64,000 bases of DNA from Pseudomonas sp. CCC3.1 (GTDB lineage Bacteria > Pseudomonadota > Gammaproteobacteria > Pseudomonadales > Pseudomonadaceae): assembly GCF_034347405.1 (NCBI RefSeq), contig NZ_CP133778.1, forward strand, positions 2,604,001-2,668,000, read 5' to 3'. Positions 33,063-41,378 of this stretch are shown here, piece by piece. The notes under the pieces are model-generated. The model was not told where the DNA came from, did not search any database, and saw only the letters and a program-made list of their open reading frames with translations. The position numbers and the translations under genes were made by a program. Position 1 is the first letter of the stretch; each line of letters starts with the position of its first letter.

Positions 33063-33902
33063 TTATTTTTTCGCAGCCCTGTGCGTGATGTGCAACGTGC
33101 CGTCGGTGTCGCGGGTGATGTTGAGGGGCAGGATATGCGGCAACAGGTCGAGCAGGTCATCTACCTTGTCGGTATTGAACACCCCGCTGATTGGCAGATT
33201 GGCCAGGCTTTGATCATCCAGACGGATCGGCGCCTGACGATAACGCTGGATCTGCTCAATCGCCTGCGACAACGGCGTGTGCGAGAACACCAGTTTGCGT
33301 TCCTGCCAGGCCAGAATCTTGGATAAATCGGCGTTTTCAGTCGGCTGCAATTGACCGTTGAGGACCGCCAGTTGCTGGCCCGGTGCCAAGCGCTGCTGCT
33401 GGGCCGGATCGACCGTAGACTGCACGCTGACACTGCCGCGCATCAGCGCCACGTTGACGGCATCTTGCTCGCGGGAGACGTTGAACCGAGTGCCCAAAAC
33501 CGTCACGCGTGCGGCACCCGCGTCCACTTCGAATGGCCTGAACACGGTCTTGCTGACATCGAAAAGCGCCTGGCCGGTACTCAGTTCCACGCGGCGTGAG
33601 CGCAGGTGCCAACTGACTTCAACCCGAGTGCTACTGTCGAGCACCAGTTTGCTGCCATCTACCAAGTCCAGCTCCCGCCGCTCGCCGACAGTGCTGCTGT
33701 AGTGCTCGGTGCGGTAGCTTGGGTCTGTCCACACCAGACCCGCGCCGATAATGATCAGCAGCGTACTGATGGCCAATGGCGCGCGTGACTTGCGCGGCTT
33801 GGGGGTTGGCATCGGGAAACGCTTGCGCAGCGCCTCGCGATGGCGGGCCAGGGTTTCGTCCTCGGCGGACAGCGGTTGCTCAGGTGAAGAGGGTGTGCTC
33901 AT
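33063..33902 (-). CDS. fecR: FecR-family anti-sigma factor
   Basis: A 279-residue single-pass membrane regulator. The cytoplasmic N-terminus is about 45 residues, then a transmembrane segment (APLAISTLLIIIGAGLVW), then the periplasmic FecR domain (ARVTVLGTRFNVSREQDAVN) and a C-terminal STN-contact region. It receives the signal from the FecA STN domain and controls FecI. The ATG overlaps the fecI stop as ATGA; fecA follows 77 bp downstream. Confidence 0.93.
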   Translation of the reverse strand: MSTPSSPEQPLSAEDETLARHREALRKRFPMPTPKPRKSRAPLAISTLLIIIGAGLVWTDPSYRTEHYSSTVGERRELDLVDGSKLVLDSSTRVEVSWHLRSRRVELSTGQALFDVSKTVFRPFEVDAGAARVTVLGTRFNVSREQDAVNVALMRGSVSVQSTVDPAQQQRLAPGQQLAVLNGQLQPTENADLSKILAWQERKLVFSHTPLSQAIEQIQRYRQAPIRLDDQSLANLPISGVFNTDKVDDLLDLLPHILPLNITRDTDGTLHITHRAAKK

Positions 33903-34423
33903 AGCGTGGTTGGCGGACGGTCCAAGTACACACGGCAGGCCGCGAGGCCAAGACGCAGGTGTTTTTCAACGGTTTTCAGCGAAATACCCATGCGGACGGC
34001 GACTTCAGCCTGAGGCAATTCGTGAATCTTGTGCATGATAAATACCATTTGGCAGCGCTCCGGCAATTGCTCGATGGCTTGTGTCAGCAATTCCAGCTCC
34101 CGCGCGGCTTCATACTGACGGGGTGGCGTCGGCGCGGTGCATTCAGCTTCCAGCGGCTCTGACATCCCGACGATCCAGGACTGGCTACGCCGCTCGCTGC
34201 GATAACGGTTGATCGCTTGATCGTGGGAAATTTTACGCAGTAAAGCCAAAGGCGTGTGGACGTTATCCTTGTCGCGTTTTTCCAGCAATTGCACACACAC
34301 GTCATGCACCACTTCACGGGCGAAGCCACGATCGCCAAAACGCCGACGCACGTGATCCACCAGTTCGTCGTAGTGACGTACCAGGGTGCTGAGCAGCGAT
34401 GGTTTGGCAGGGTCGAAGGGCAT
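33899..34423 (-). CDS. fecI: ECF sigma factor, FecI type
   Basis: About 174 residues from ATG 34423. Region 2 is LLSTLVRHYDELVDHVRRRF with DVCVQLLEKRDKD, and region 4 is LPERCQMVFIMHKIHELPQAEVAVRMG as the -35 binding HTH. The frame is open upstream to 34540, but that segment has no family match. It directs RNA polymerase to the fecA promoter when FecR is signalled by the receptor. A possible Fur site lies 38 bp upstream, so the unit is probably iron-repressed. Confidence 0.92.
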   Translation of the reverse strand: MPFDPAKPSLLSTLVRHYDELVDHVRRRFGDRGFAREVVHDVCVQLLEKRDKDNVHTPLALLRKISHDQAINRYRSERRSQSWIVGMSEPLEAECTAPTPPRQYEAARELELLTQAIEQLPERCQMVFIMHKIHELPQAEVAVRMGISLKTVEKHLRLGLAACRVYLDRPPTTL

Positions 34424-34460
34424 GATCAGCCTGAGGAGAAGCAGAACGGCAGCAAATATA

Positions 34461-34479
34461 AATGAGAAATGTTTCCATT
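34461..34479 (-). promoter_or_regulatory. Possible Fur box upstream of fecI
   Basis: AATGAGAAATGTTTCCATT resembles the 19-bp Fur consensus: AATGAGAA on the left and a CATT end on the right, about 14 of 19 positions. It lies 38 bp upstream of the fecI ATG, where Fur would occlude the promoter. One side is imperfect. Confidence 0.5.
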
Positions 34480-34703
34480 CATAGTGGTAGCGACTACGGG
34501 TTTTTGCCGAGGTGCTCAGTGGCACCACGTCCAGCACCACTGGAAGCTGATTCAGGTTTTAATGTGACGTGCGTTGGGCGCGTGTTTCGAAACGCTTTCA
34601 TAACCTCAAAATGCGTCGTAGAGTCTCGCGCGTTGAAAATCCCAATCGTGCGCAGGAACGGATAACTCCTACCTCGCGGCCCACCGTCAACCAAGGCATA
34701 TCA

Positions 34704-35477
34704 ATGATTGATTTGAACCAAGTCTCTGCTTTTCAACAACAGACGCAAGTGTTCGACCGAGTCTCGCTGAAGATTGGCTATAACGAACGCGTCGCCATTT
34801 TGGGGCCCAATGGCGCAGGCAAAAGCACCCTATTGAAGCTCATCAATCGTGAGATTTACCCGGTTGAGCGAGAGGGCAGCTACCTGAAGCTGTTCGGCGA
34901 TGAAACGGTGAACCTTTGGGCCTTGCGCAGCAAGATCGGTTTCGTGTCACAGGACATGCAAGAAGACTACACCCCATATACCTCTGCACTGGATGTCGTA
35001 CTGTCCGGCTTTTTTGGGGCCATGGGCGCACACGCGCACTTACAGCCGAATGAAGAGCAAGTCGCGTTGGCGCGCAGGCTGATGAAAGAGTTGAGTATCG
35101 ATATCGACGAGCAACGCATGTTTCAGCGTTTATCCACTGGGCAGAAACGTCGATTGCTGCTGGCTCGCGCATTGGTTCATCATCCTCAAGCGTTAATCCT
35201 TGATGAGCCCACCAGCGGTCTTGACATGGGGGCGAGCCTGGGATTGTTGTCACTTATGCGCAGCTTCTGTGGTGACGGCCGCGCGATGATCATAACGACC
35301 CACCACATTGACGAAATCATCCCAGAGATCGATCGCGTGATTCTTATCAGCCAAGGTCAGTTGATTGCCGATGGTCCAAAGCGCGAAATACTGACCAGCG
35401 AGAATCTGTCGGCTCTTTATCAAACTGAACTGCAGGTGTCAGAGAACAATGGCTGGTATCGCTGCTGGCATGGGTAA
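34704..35477 (+). CDS. ABC transporter ATP-binding protein, solitary
   Basis: About 257 residues from ATG 34704. Walker A is LGPNGAGKSTLLK, the Q-loop is FVSQDM, the signature is LSTGQ instead of LSGGQ, Walker B is ALILDEP and the switch His is in TTHHID. No permease or binding-protein gene is adjacent, so it either pairs with distant subunits or is a non-transport ATPase of the YlmA/ModF-like kind. It is divergent from fecI and 21 bp before a thymidylate kinase-like gene, so those two are likely co-transcribed. Confidence 0.9.
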   Translation: MIDLNQVSAFQQQTQVFDRVSLKIGYNERVAILGPNGAGKSTLLKLINREIYPVEREGSYLKLFGDETVNLWALRSKIGFVSQDMQEDYTPYTSALDVVLSGFFGAMGAHAHLQPNEEQVALARRLMKELSIDIDEQRMFQRLSTGQKRRLLLARALVHHPQALILDEPTSGLDMGASLGLLSLMRSFCGDGRAMIITTHHIDEIIPEIDRVILISQGQLIADGPKREILTSENLSALYQTELQVSENNGWYRCWHG

Positions 35478-35498
35478 AGGGCAGGGCGGAGCACAAAA

Positions 35499-36149
35499 AT
35501 GAATCGTCCGCTGTTTGTGTCTCTAGATGGGCCCAAAGGCACCGGCAAAACCACACTGCTGGAGGCCGTGACGAAAGCACTGAGGGCTGACAACAAAAAG
35601 GTGATTCGACTGTGCGAGAAAAAAAGCGATCCCTATAGAAGTGAAACAATGACCCTCGTTAACACCCTCGTCAGAAACCCCACCCGGGATTTGGAGTTGC
35701 GAGTGTGTGAGCGCCTTGCTGATAGCCGCGCCTGGATTTCGCAACACGTACTGACTGAACAGCCATCAGACAGCATCATCTTGATCGATCGCTGGTACCC
35801 ATCTGATGCTGCGTTTCGACGGATAGTCCCGTTTGCAGAGATTCTTCAGTTAAATATTGAACGAAACGTGCAAGTGCCAGACTTGCATGTCGGAGTTGTG
35901 ACATCCCCTGAAGTGTCATGGGCAAGAGCAGCGGCACGACGACGCGGGCTGAGCAGTACGGTGATCCATAAGCTTGAAGAACAGATCGCTTGTACTCAGG
36001 CATTCGAGCAAGCAATCGACGATCACGGTTGGGTCTTATGCCGTAATGAAGGAGCGATCGAAGATGCGGTGATGCAGATTGTGTCGCAGATACACGGAGT
36101 TCTCGGTGACACGTCGACGAAACGCTCTGCACAGAATTTATGGCTATAG
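35499..36149 (+). CDS. Thymidylate kinase-like P-loop kinase
   Basis: A 216-residue nucleoside-monophosphate-kinase-like protein. The P-loop is SLDGPKGTGKTTLLE and the DRW motif LIDRWYPSD occurs at about residue 96, as in dTMP kinases. The LID region is RAAARRRGLSS. The housekeeping tmk is normally elsewhere next to holB, so this divergent copy beside a solitary ABC ATPase and at the edge of the defence island is probably accessory. Substrate unproven. Confidence 0.85.
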   Translation: MNRPLFVSLDGPKGTGKTTLLEAVTKALRADNKKVIRLCEKKSDPYRSETMTLVNTLVRNPTRDLELRVCERLADSRAWISQHVLTEQPSDSIILIDRWYPSDAAFRRIVPFAEILQLNIERNVQVPDLHVGVVTSPEVSWARAAARRRGLSSTVIHKLEEQIACTQAFEQAIDDHGWVLCRNEGAIEDAVMQIVSQIHGVLGDTSTKRSAQNLWL

Positions 36150-36221
36150 GCCACTAATTTAGCTTTTAGAGCGCGTGCTAAGTGGATAGGATGATGTCTA
36201 TTTGACATCAAGGAATATCCT

Positions 36222-37259
36222 ATGGCCTGGTTACCCACCAAAGCCTCTCTCTCGTCTATGAAAGATGCGTTATCCGAAGCGACTAACCGGGTCAGCGAGT
36301 CTGTCGCGTCCTTTGATATCCAGGATGCTGCGCAGAGTGTGAAAGATACAGTGGTAACCGCGGCTGGAAAAACTAAAGACTCTTCGGTTAGCGCATACAG
36401 CTATACCAAAGAAAAAACGGCCGGCGCTTACGTTGCCGTTACGCAGAGTGTTCGTAACATCGACTATGAAGAACTGCGGCGAGCCGAGTTCTACAAAGAC
36501 ACATTCACCCAATACAAGGACCTGAGCACGGCTAAAGTGGCCGCATCCTTTCGCGCAACTTTCGAGATTGAGAAAACAACACTGGAGATGGTAGAGGGAG
36601 TCCGTAAAGGTCTGCCCGTGCCCGCCAAATCCATTGACGATATTTTTGACCAATGCAAGCGTGAAGCCATTCGCCGAGCTGTCGCGTCGTTTGCTTTAAG
36701 TGATGTGATGCGCGACATAGACGACCATAGCGCGGCAAAATACGAAAATCTGTCGGACTCCTATAAAGAGTTCTCAGAGCGTACCGGTGCAGCGATGTTC
36801 GATGATCCGAACTTTGCAGCAATGAAGGATGAGCGTTACGAAGCCCGAAACACATGGACGCCCGGTGGCTTCGCCCAGCTTGATAATGGGTATAACAAGA
36901 GCCAGAAACTGGACTCTAGAGGCGCAGATATCGAGCATGTAATTGCCCGCAAAGACTACTACGAAGATCTATTGCTGCGTGCAGGCACTACGGATGATCA
37001 GTTCTTCAGCATCATCAACTCTAAGGAGAACTTGGTGTTTGCTGATGACTCGCTAAACCGCTCGCTCCAGGACAAGAATATCTATAAGTACCTCGAACAA
37101 AACGGTACGCCGCGAGCCGATGATCCAGACCTGATTGACGTCACCATCAAGAAAACCGGCAAGGTCGTTACAGTCAGTAAGTCCGATATTGACGAGACGT
37201 TTAACAAAGCAGAGGCCAACCGAAATCAACACCGGTGTGAGTCGCCCCGGGTTTCGTAG
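36222..37259 (+). pseudogene. HNH-like protein gene interrupted by an IS3-family element
   Basis: The first 338 residues are native and the last seven come from the insertion sequence. The N-terminal 80 residues are a low-complexity helical run (repeated SV, KT and YTKEKTAG). Residues 236-290 carry a histidine-metal nuclease-like pattern: DIEHVIARKD, then NSKENLVFADDSLNRSLQDK. It resembles the DxEH...N...N layout of HNH enzymes, without a database check. Joining the flanks with one CCGG copy restores 20 more codons after H-R and a TGA at 38533-38535, so only a short C-terminal tail was lost and residual activity is possible. AAGGAAT precedes the ATG. Confidence 0.7.
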
Positions 37260-37299
37260 ACACCTCTTTGCCTTAAACTGAGGCCAATTAGGAGGTGCC

Positions 37300-37578
37300 A
37301 TGAGCAACCCACGTTATCCCGAAGAATTCAAAATCCAAGCGGTCAATCAAGTGACCGAAAAGCGGCTGCCTGTCGCTGATGTAGCGGCCCGTCTCGGCGT
37401 GTCGACGCATAGCCTATATGCCTGGATAAAGCGCTACAGCAAACCTCAAGAAGAACGGCAGCAGGATTACGATCAGCACGCTGAGCTGCGTCGTCTGCGG
37501 GCGGAACTCAAGCGCGTCACTGAAGAGCGAGACATATTAAAAAAGGCCGCCGCGTACTTTGCCAAGGAGTGCGGTTGA
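37300..37578 (+). CDS. IS3-family transposase OrfA
   Basis: A 92-residue HTH_8-type protein: FKIQAVNQVTEKRLPVADVA, LGVSTHSLYAWIKRY, then a leucine-zipper-like helix (HAELRRLRAELKRVTEERD). It binds the IS ends. Near its end AAAAAAG at 37539-37545 is read A-AAA-AAG, the standard -1 slippery sequence of IS3 elements, and the -1 frame is open from there into orfB. AGGAGGTG precedes the ATG. Confidence 0.95.
   Translation: MSNPRYPEEFKIQAVNQVTEKRLPVADVAARLGVSTHSLYAWIKRYSKPQEERQQDYDQHAELRRLRAELKRVTEERDILKKAAAYFAKECG
37539..37545 (+). other. Programmed -1 frameshift site
   Basis: The heptamer A-AAA-AAG lies in the orfA frame as Leu-Lys-Lys. The -1 frame has no stop between here and the orfB start, so slippage yields the OrfAB transposase. 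Confidence 0.8.
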
Positions 37579-38450
37579 AGTACGCCTTTATCAAGCAGCA
37601 TGCGGGCGACTATTCGATTCGACGGCTTTGCCTGACGCTGAAAGTCCATCCCAGCGGTTATTACGCCTGGCTGTCTGAGCCGCAATCGGTACGCGCCAAA
37701 GACGACCAGCGACTGCTGGGTTTGATCAAGCATTCCTGGCTGGAGAGCGGCGGCGTTTATGGCTATCGCAAAATCCATGACGATCTGCGCGAGGTCGGTG
37801 AAGACTGTGGTCGCCATCGTGTGGCGAGGCTGATGCGTCTTGAAGGGCTGCGCTCTCAGACAGGGTATCGACGTCGCCCTGGAAAGTACGGCGGTAAACC
37901 AGCTGTCGCCGCACCCAATTTGCTGAGGCGCCAGTTCGATGTCGTAGAACCCAACAAGGTTTGGGTCACCGACATCACCTACATTCGCACGTATGAAGGC
38001 TGGCTGTATTTGGCAGTGGTGCTGGATCTGTTTTCTCGTCAGATCGTTGGCTGGTCAATGAAGTCGCAGATGACCAGTGATTTGGCCATTGATGCATTAT
38101 TGATGGCGGTTTGGAGGCGAAAACCGAAGCAGGAGGTGATGGTTCACAGCGACCAGGGCAGCCAGTACAGCAGTTCAGATTGGCGCAGTTTTTTGAAAGC
38201 GAACAATTTGGTTGCCAGCATGAGTCGCCGAGGCAACTGTCATGACAATGCCGTGGCCGAGAGCTTTTTTCAGCTTCTGAAACGGGAACGGATCAAGCGG
38301 AAAATCTACACCACACGGGAAGATGCTCGTAGTGATGTGTTCGATTACATCGAGATGTTCTACAACGCAAAACGCCGTCATGGTTTCAACAATCAGCTGT
38401 CGCCGGTAGAGTTTGAAAAGCGTTACGCAATGAGCTTGCAGGGTGTCTAG
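37569..38450 (+). CDS. IS3-family transposase OrfB (rve integrase core)
   Basis: The DDE catalytic core has WVTDITYIRTYEGWLYLAVV (first Asp), VMVHSDQGSQYSS (second Asp) and NCHDNAVAESFFQLLK (Glu). The N-terminus has the HTH_21 region (GVYGYRKIHDDL). It overlaps the end of orfA and is mainly expressed as the OrfAB fusion; an independent GTG start at 37569 is possible. All catalytic residues are intact, so the element may be active. Confidence 0.95.
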   Translation: MRLKYAFIKQHAGDYSIRRLCLTLKVHPSGYYAWLSEPQSVRAKDDQRLLGLIKHSWLESGGVYGYRKIHDDLREVGEDCGRHRVARLMRLEGLRSQTGYRRRPGKYGGKPAVAAPNLLRRQFDVVEPNKVWVTDITYIRTYEGWLYLAVVLDLFSRQIVGWSMKSQMTSDLAIDALLMAVWRRKPKQEVMVHSDQGSQYSSSDWRSFLKANNLVASMSRRGNCHDNAVAESFFQLLKRERIKRKIYTTREDARSDVFDYIEMFYNAKRRHGFNNQLSPVEFEKRYAMSLQGV

Positions 38451-38599
38451 ATAATCCGGGGCGATTCACCGGGAAGGATTGAGATCTCCATCGCTGGAAA
38501 GGGCATGCGCTATGACGCTGTTCCAAGCTTTATGAACACCCCAATATGATTCAGACTCGCCGAACCAGTTCCCAACTCCTAATAACCGAGTCGCTGTTC

Positions 38600-39529
38600 A
38601 TGGATGACGCCGCTACCCCTTCAGATGCTTTGCCCCGTCTCCAAAGGAAGGTGCAGCGCAAACTTGGGCGCTGCCTCCTGCAATTGCAGCAGTACGAAAA
38701 GCTGCTGAAAGCCATGGTCTCCCGTCACGAGTTGAATGGCCCTATAGATCAACTGGAAGCTATCCGAGAGAAGATGGCGAATGCTGTTCAGCAGAAGACC
38801 CTGGGCACACTGATGGGGATGCTGACCGATACCTATATGACCTCGCCTGTGGTTGGTGATCGACCGCAGTCAGCGCAAGTCGAAACAGACGACCAGACCT
38901 GGTTCAGCTATCGGCACGAGCTTCAGATGCCATCTCAAAACTATGAGATGACGAAGGTTGCCCTGCGGGAGCTGGTAGGTCTGCGCAATCAGCTGGTTCA
39001 TCACTTTATCGACCGGTTCGATCTCTGGTCAGTGGATGGCTGCTCGACAGCGGATGAGTTCTTAGAGGAAAGCTATAAGACCATTCACCAGCACTACCTG
39101 AACCTACGTGACTGGGCCAAGGGCATGAATGAGGCTCAAGAGACCTTGGCCTTGTGGCTCCAAAGCCCAGCCGCTGAGGCGATATTCGATGTCGGCTCAA
39201 TCCATGGGTCGGTGGATGGCCCAGATCACGGCATATACGCCTGCTTGAAAGAGGCTGAGGCGAAGTTTGCCGAGGGCGGTTGGACTCACCTGGGTTGTGC
39301 CATTCGCTGGATCGCCAGTTGCTACCCGCAACAAACTCCGAAACGGTATGGCTATAGCAGTTGGCGACAGATCCTCCACGAGTCAAAGCAATTCGAGACA
39401 CGTATAGACCGAGCGGGACGTGAGCCTGCAGTCGTCTGGTATCGCGGGGCCCTCGAAGTCGTTGTGCCAAGCAGGAAATGTCTTGGGCCAGAGCCTGCAG
39501 TGCGGACGACAAAGCGGATCCCCGATTGA
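38600..39529 (+). CDS. HEPN-like and OST-HTH/LOTUS domain protein
   Basis: 309 residues from ATG 38600. The N-terminal half is helical and carries LRNQLVHHF, an R-x4-H motif (R129, H134) typical of HEPN ribonucleases, in the helix pattern expected of that fold. Residues about 222-282 (GGWTHLGCAIRWIASCYPQQ, YGYSSWRQIL) match the OST-HTH/LOTUS RNA-binding winged helix. RNA binding plus an HEPN site points to RNA cleavage, a common effector activity in phage defence and toxin systems. It is the first of three consecutive HEPN-type genes. The HEPN call is from the motif only. Confidence 0.75.
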   Translation: MDDAATPSDALPRLQRKVQRKLGRCLLQLQQYEKLLKAMVSRHELNGPIDQLEAIREKMANAVQQKTLGTLMGMLTDTYMTSPVVGDRPQSAQVETDDQTWFSYRHELQMPSQNYEMTKVALRELVGLRNQLVHHFIDRFDLWSVDGCSTADEFLEESYKTIHQHYLNLRDWAKGMNEAQETLALWLQSPAAEAIFDVGSIHGSVDGPDHGIYACLKEAEAKFAEGGWTHLGCAIRWIASCYPQQTPKRYGYSSWRQILHESKQFETRIDRAGREPAVVWYRGALEVVVPSRKCLGPEPAVRTTKRIPD

Positions 39530-39590
39530 GTTAAGATCCCAACTGACTCTCATGTGCGACCGAGGTCTGGTGCGACATAACCATGCGTAA

Positions 39591-40994
39591 TTGCCCGTGA
39601 GTCAATTTGTAAGCCAAGCCGCGGAGGCGCTGCCCGGCACAGATGGGGACAATGATTTGGACATGGATGTGGATGCTAGAGTTAGCAAGGCTATGGACGC
39701 CATCTGGGCCGTAGGCACAACGCCAGTGGGAGGGCTTTGGAAAGCTCCTGAATTCGACGAGCTACAAAAGGCCTGCGCCGCAAGGTATCAAGAGGGCAGG
39801 GTCACGTTTGGACTTACGTTTGCGCTGGATCATGCGCTCAAATCGCTGGGACTCCCTTGTCTGTCCTCAGGTAGCTCTCAGACCATCTCCATCAATCCGA
39901 AACAGGCCTACACGTTGCTGGACGAGGCCTTCACCCGAACGACCACGCGGCGCAGATACATTTGCCCTCTTGATCTGGCCGAAGACATTCCGACGTTAAA
40001 TTTTGGTGCCGCGAGAACCGGTTACTTCACGGCTGCGCAATTGGATGAGTTGTTCGATAAGCCACGGCTCACCAGGTACTACCCAAACCTTTCATTCGAC
40101 TCAAGCCGCTTCTCACAATTTAACTGGCTGGTGGTGGAGGAGGACGTCCCGGTAGCGGAGAGCGTGGGGGCCCGCTCTACCCCGGGTTTTTCGATGATGA
40201 TGAGTCGTGATCTAGGCGAGATCGATCCCCATGAAAGCCGTTTCCCTCCGGCGGTCGAGCATGCTTTGTTCTTCCTGCTCTTGGCTCCTTGGGAGGACTG
40301 GTCATCCATGACTGAGGTGGACTGGCGGGGCTTTCGGATTCCGTGGATTTACCAGCTCGATGATGACTTGTTTGTTGCGCCCTCAGAGCCTCGTAACCCC
40401 GACTCCCTCTCGTGGGAGCCTAAGTTTCGCCACGACGAATGGGGCGAGGTCGAAGAAACAGAGGGCCCTGTGTTGCTGACGCTTACAGATGAGGCGAGTG
40501 AACAATTGTTGAGTCGAAACCAGGAGCACTGGTCGGAGTTCAGATATGCCTCCGACACCAGCCTGTTCGATACACCGGTGATTCATTTCCTGGTGCGTGC
40601 ATTTTTGGCGAACGGTATCGATGAGTTCATGGCTCACCTCACCGTCGTGGAGGCAGCCCTTGGACTCCAAGCGGACTACAGACGCCGAGAGCGTGGAAAC
40701 CACGTTGATAAGGGGCCTACCGAAAGGGTGGCGCTTCGCTTGGCTGCGGCCCTAGATGATCCAGGTGCAGCAGAAGTCTATGAAGAGCTGTTTGAACTCA
40801 GAAGCGCATTTATTCATGGCCGCGGAGGTCTGGAGAAGATCTCGACCAACCAACGTGTCCAAGCAAGAAGGCTTGCAGCTAAGGCTGCTGCAGCTCTGGT
40901 CAGGCTGGGGGGAGAATCCGGTCGATCGCGCGAAGTGGTGCTAGCTGAACTGCTTGATAAGGGGGTACGGCTTGCCGGTGGTGATGGACAATAA
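39591..40994 (+). CDS. Unrecognised protein with C-terminal HEPN-like motif (ApeA-like layout)
   Basis: About 467 residues. The first 370 are unrecognised and mixed alpha/beta. The last 100 contain FELRSAFIHGRGG, with R404-x4-H409 as an HEPN-type RNase motif, in a helical context (TERVALRLAAALDDPGAAEV before, ARRLAAKAAAALVRLGG after). This layout, a large sensor-like N-terminus and an HEPN C-terminus, resembles ApeA-type anti-phage proteins. The start is unclear: TTG 39591, GTG 39597, or a later ATG. It lies 61 bp after the LOTUS gene in the same direction. A role as an RNA-cleaving defence protein is inferred. Confidence 0.7.
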   Translation: MPVSQFVSQAAEALPGTDGDNDLDMDVDARVSKAMDAIWAVGTTPVGGLWKAPEFDELQKACAARYQEGRVTFGLTFALDHALKSLGLPCLSSGSSQTISINPKQAYTLLDEAFTRTTTRRRYICPLDLAEDIPTLNFGAARTGYFTAAQLDELFDKPRLTRYYPNLSFDSSRFSQFNWLVVEEDVPVAESVGARSTPGFSMMMSRDLGEIDPHESRFPPAVEHALFFLLLAPWEDWSSMTEVDWRGFRIPWIYQLDDDLFVAPSEPRNPDSLSWEPKFRHDEWGEVEETEGPVLLTLTDEASEQLLSRNQEHWSEFRYASDTSLFDTPVIHFLVRAFLANGIDEFMAHLTVVEAALGLQADYRRRERGNHVDKGPTERVALRLAAALDDPGAAEVYEELFELRSAFIHGRGGLEKISTNQRVQARRLAAKAAAALVRLGGESGRSREVVLAELLDKGVRLAGGDGQ

Positions 40995-41313
40995 ACCGAT
41001 GACTGCCGCAGTGGGCAACTTGCGGATTTATAGATTACCGAAGGCTATCGAGCGGGCGCGATCGGCTGTATCCCCAGAGGGGATCACAGGGTATTTGCTG
41101 TGCGCCAGGGAGCAGCGAATTGGTGTGACCGGCTTGCTGTTCTGCGGTGAGGATCAAGGCCTACCTGACGGGGTAGCGATCAGTACGTCTCCTGTTCAGG
41201 ATAGAGCTTGGGTTGAGGAGTACGAGTTGGTCATTACGATGGATGGGGTTTACGTAATCGCGCACCGGCAACAGGAGAATGGTGCTTTTGACTCGCTTGA
41301 ATCTCTCCACTGA
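40984..41313 (+). CDS. Small unrecognised protein
   Basis: About 109 residues, starting inside the end of the previous gene (ATG 40984; ATG 40999 also possible). It has a compact alpha/beta composition (VGNLRIYRLPKAIERARSAV, YELVITMDGVYVIAH). No family is recognised. The overlap suggests coupling to the HEPN-like gene, so it could be an antidote or accessory. A short orphan like this may also be spurious. Confidence 0.5.
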   Translation: MDNKPMTAAVGNLRIYRLPKAIERARSAVSPEGITGYLLCAREQRIGVTGLLFCGEDQGLPDGVAISTSPVQDRAWVEEYELVITMDGVYVIAHRQQENGAFDSLESLH

Positions 41314-41378
41314 TCTCGCTGTTGATTGCTGATTAACTGGCAGCTTGGCGCTGCTCGTGTGCTGCCAAGGAGTTTGAC

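Larger units (their letters stand above)
37236..38468 (+). mobile_element. IS3-family insertion sequence
   Basis: A 1,233-bp element with TG...CA termini. The ends are imperfect inverted repeats: TGAGTCGCCCCGG on the left, TGAATCGCCCCGG (complement) on the right, both followed further in by TAGACACC. CCGG flanks both sides (37232-37235 and 38469-38472), consistent with a 4-bp target duplication. It encodes orfA and orfB, with an A-AAA-AAG slippery site. The precise left boundary is uncertain by 2 bp. Confidence 0.85.
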
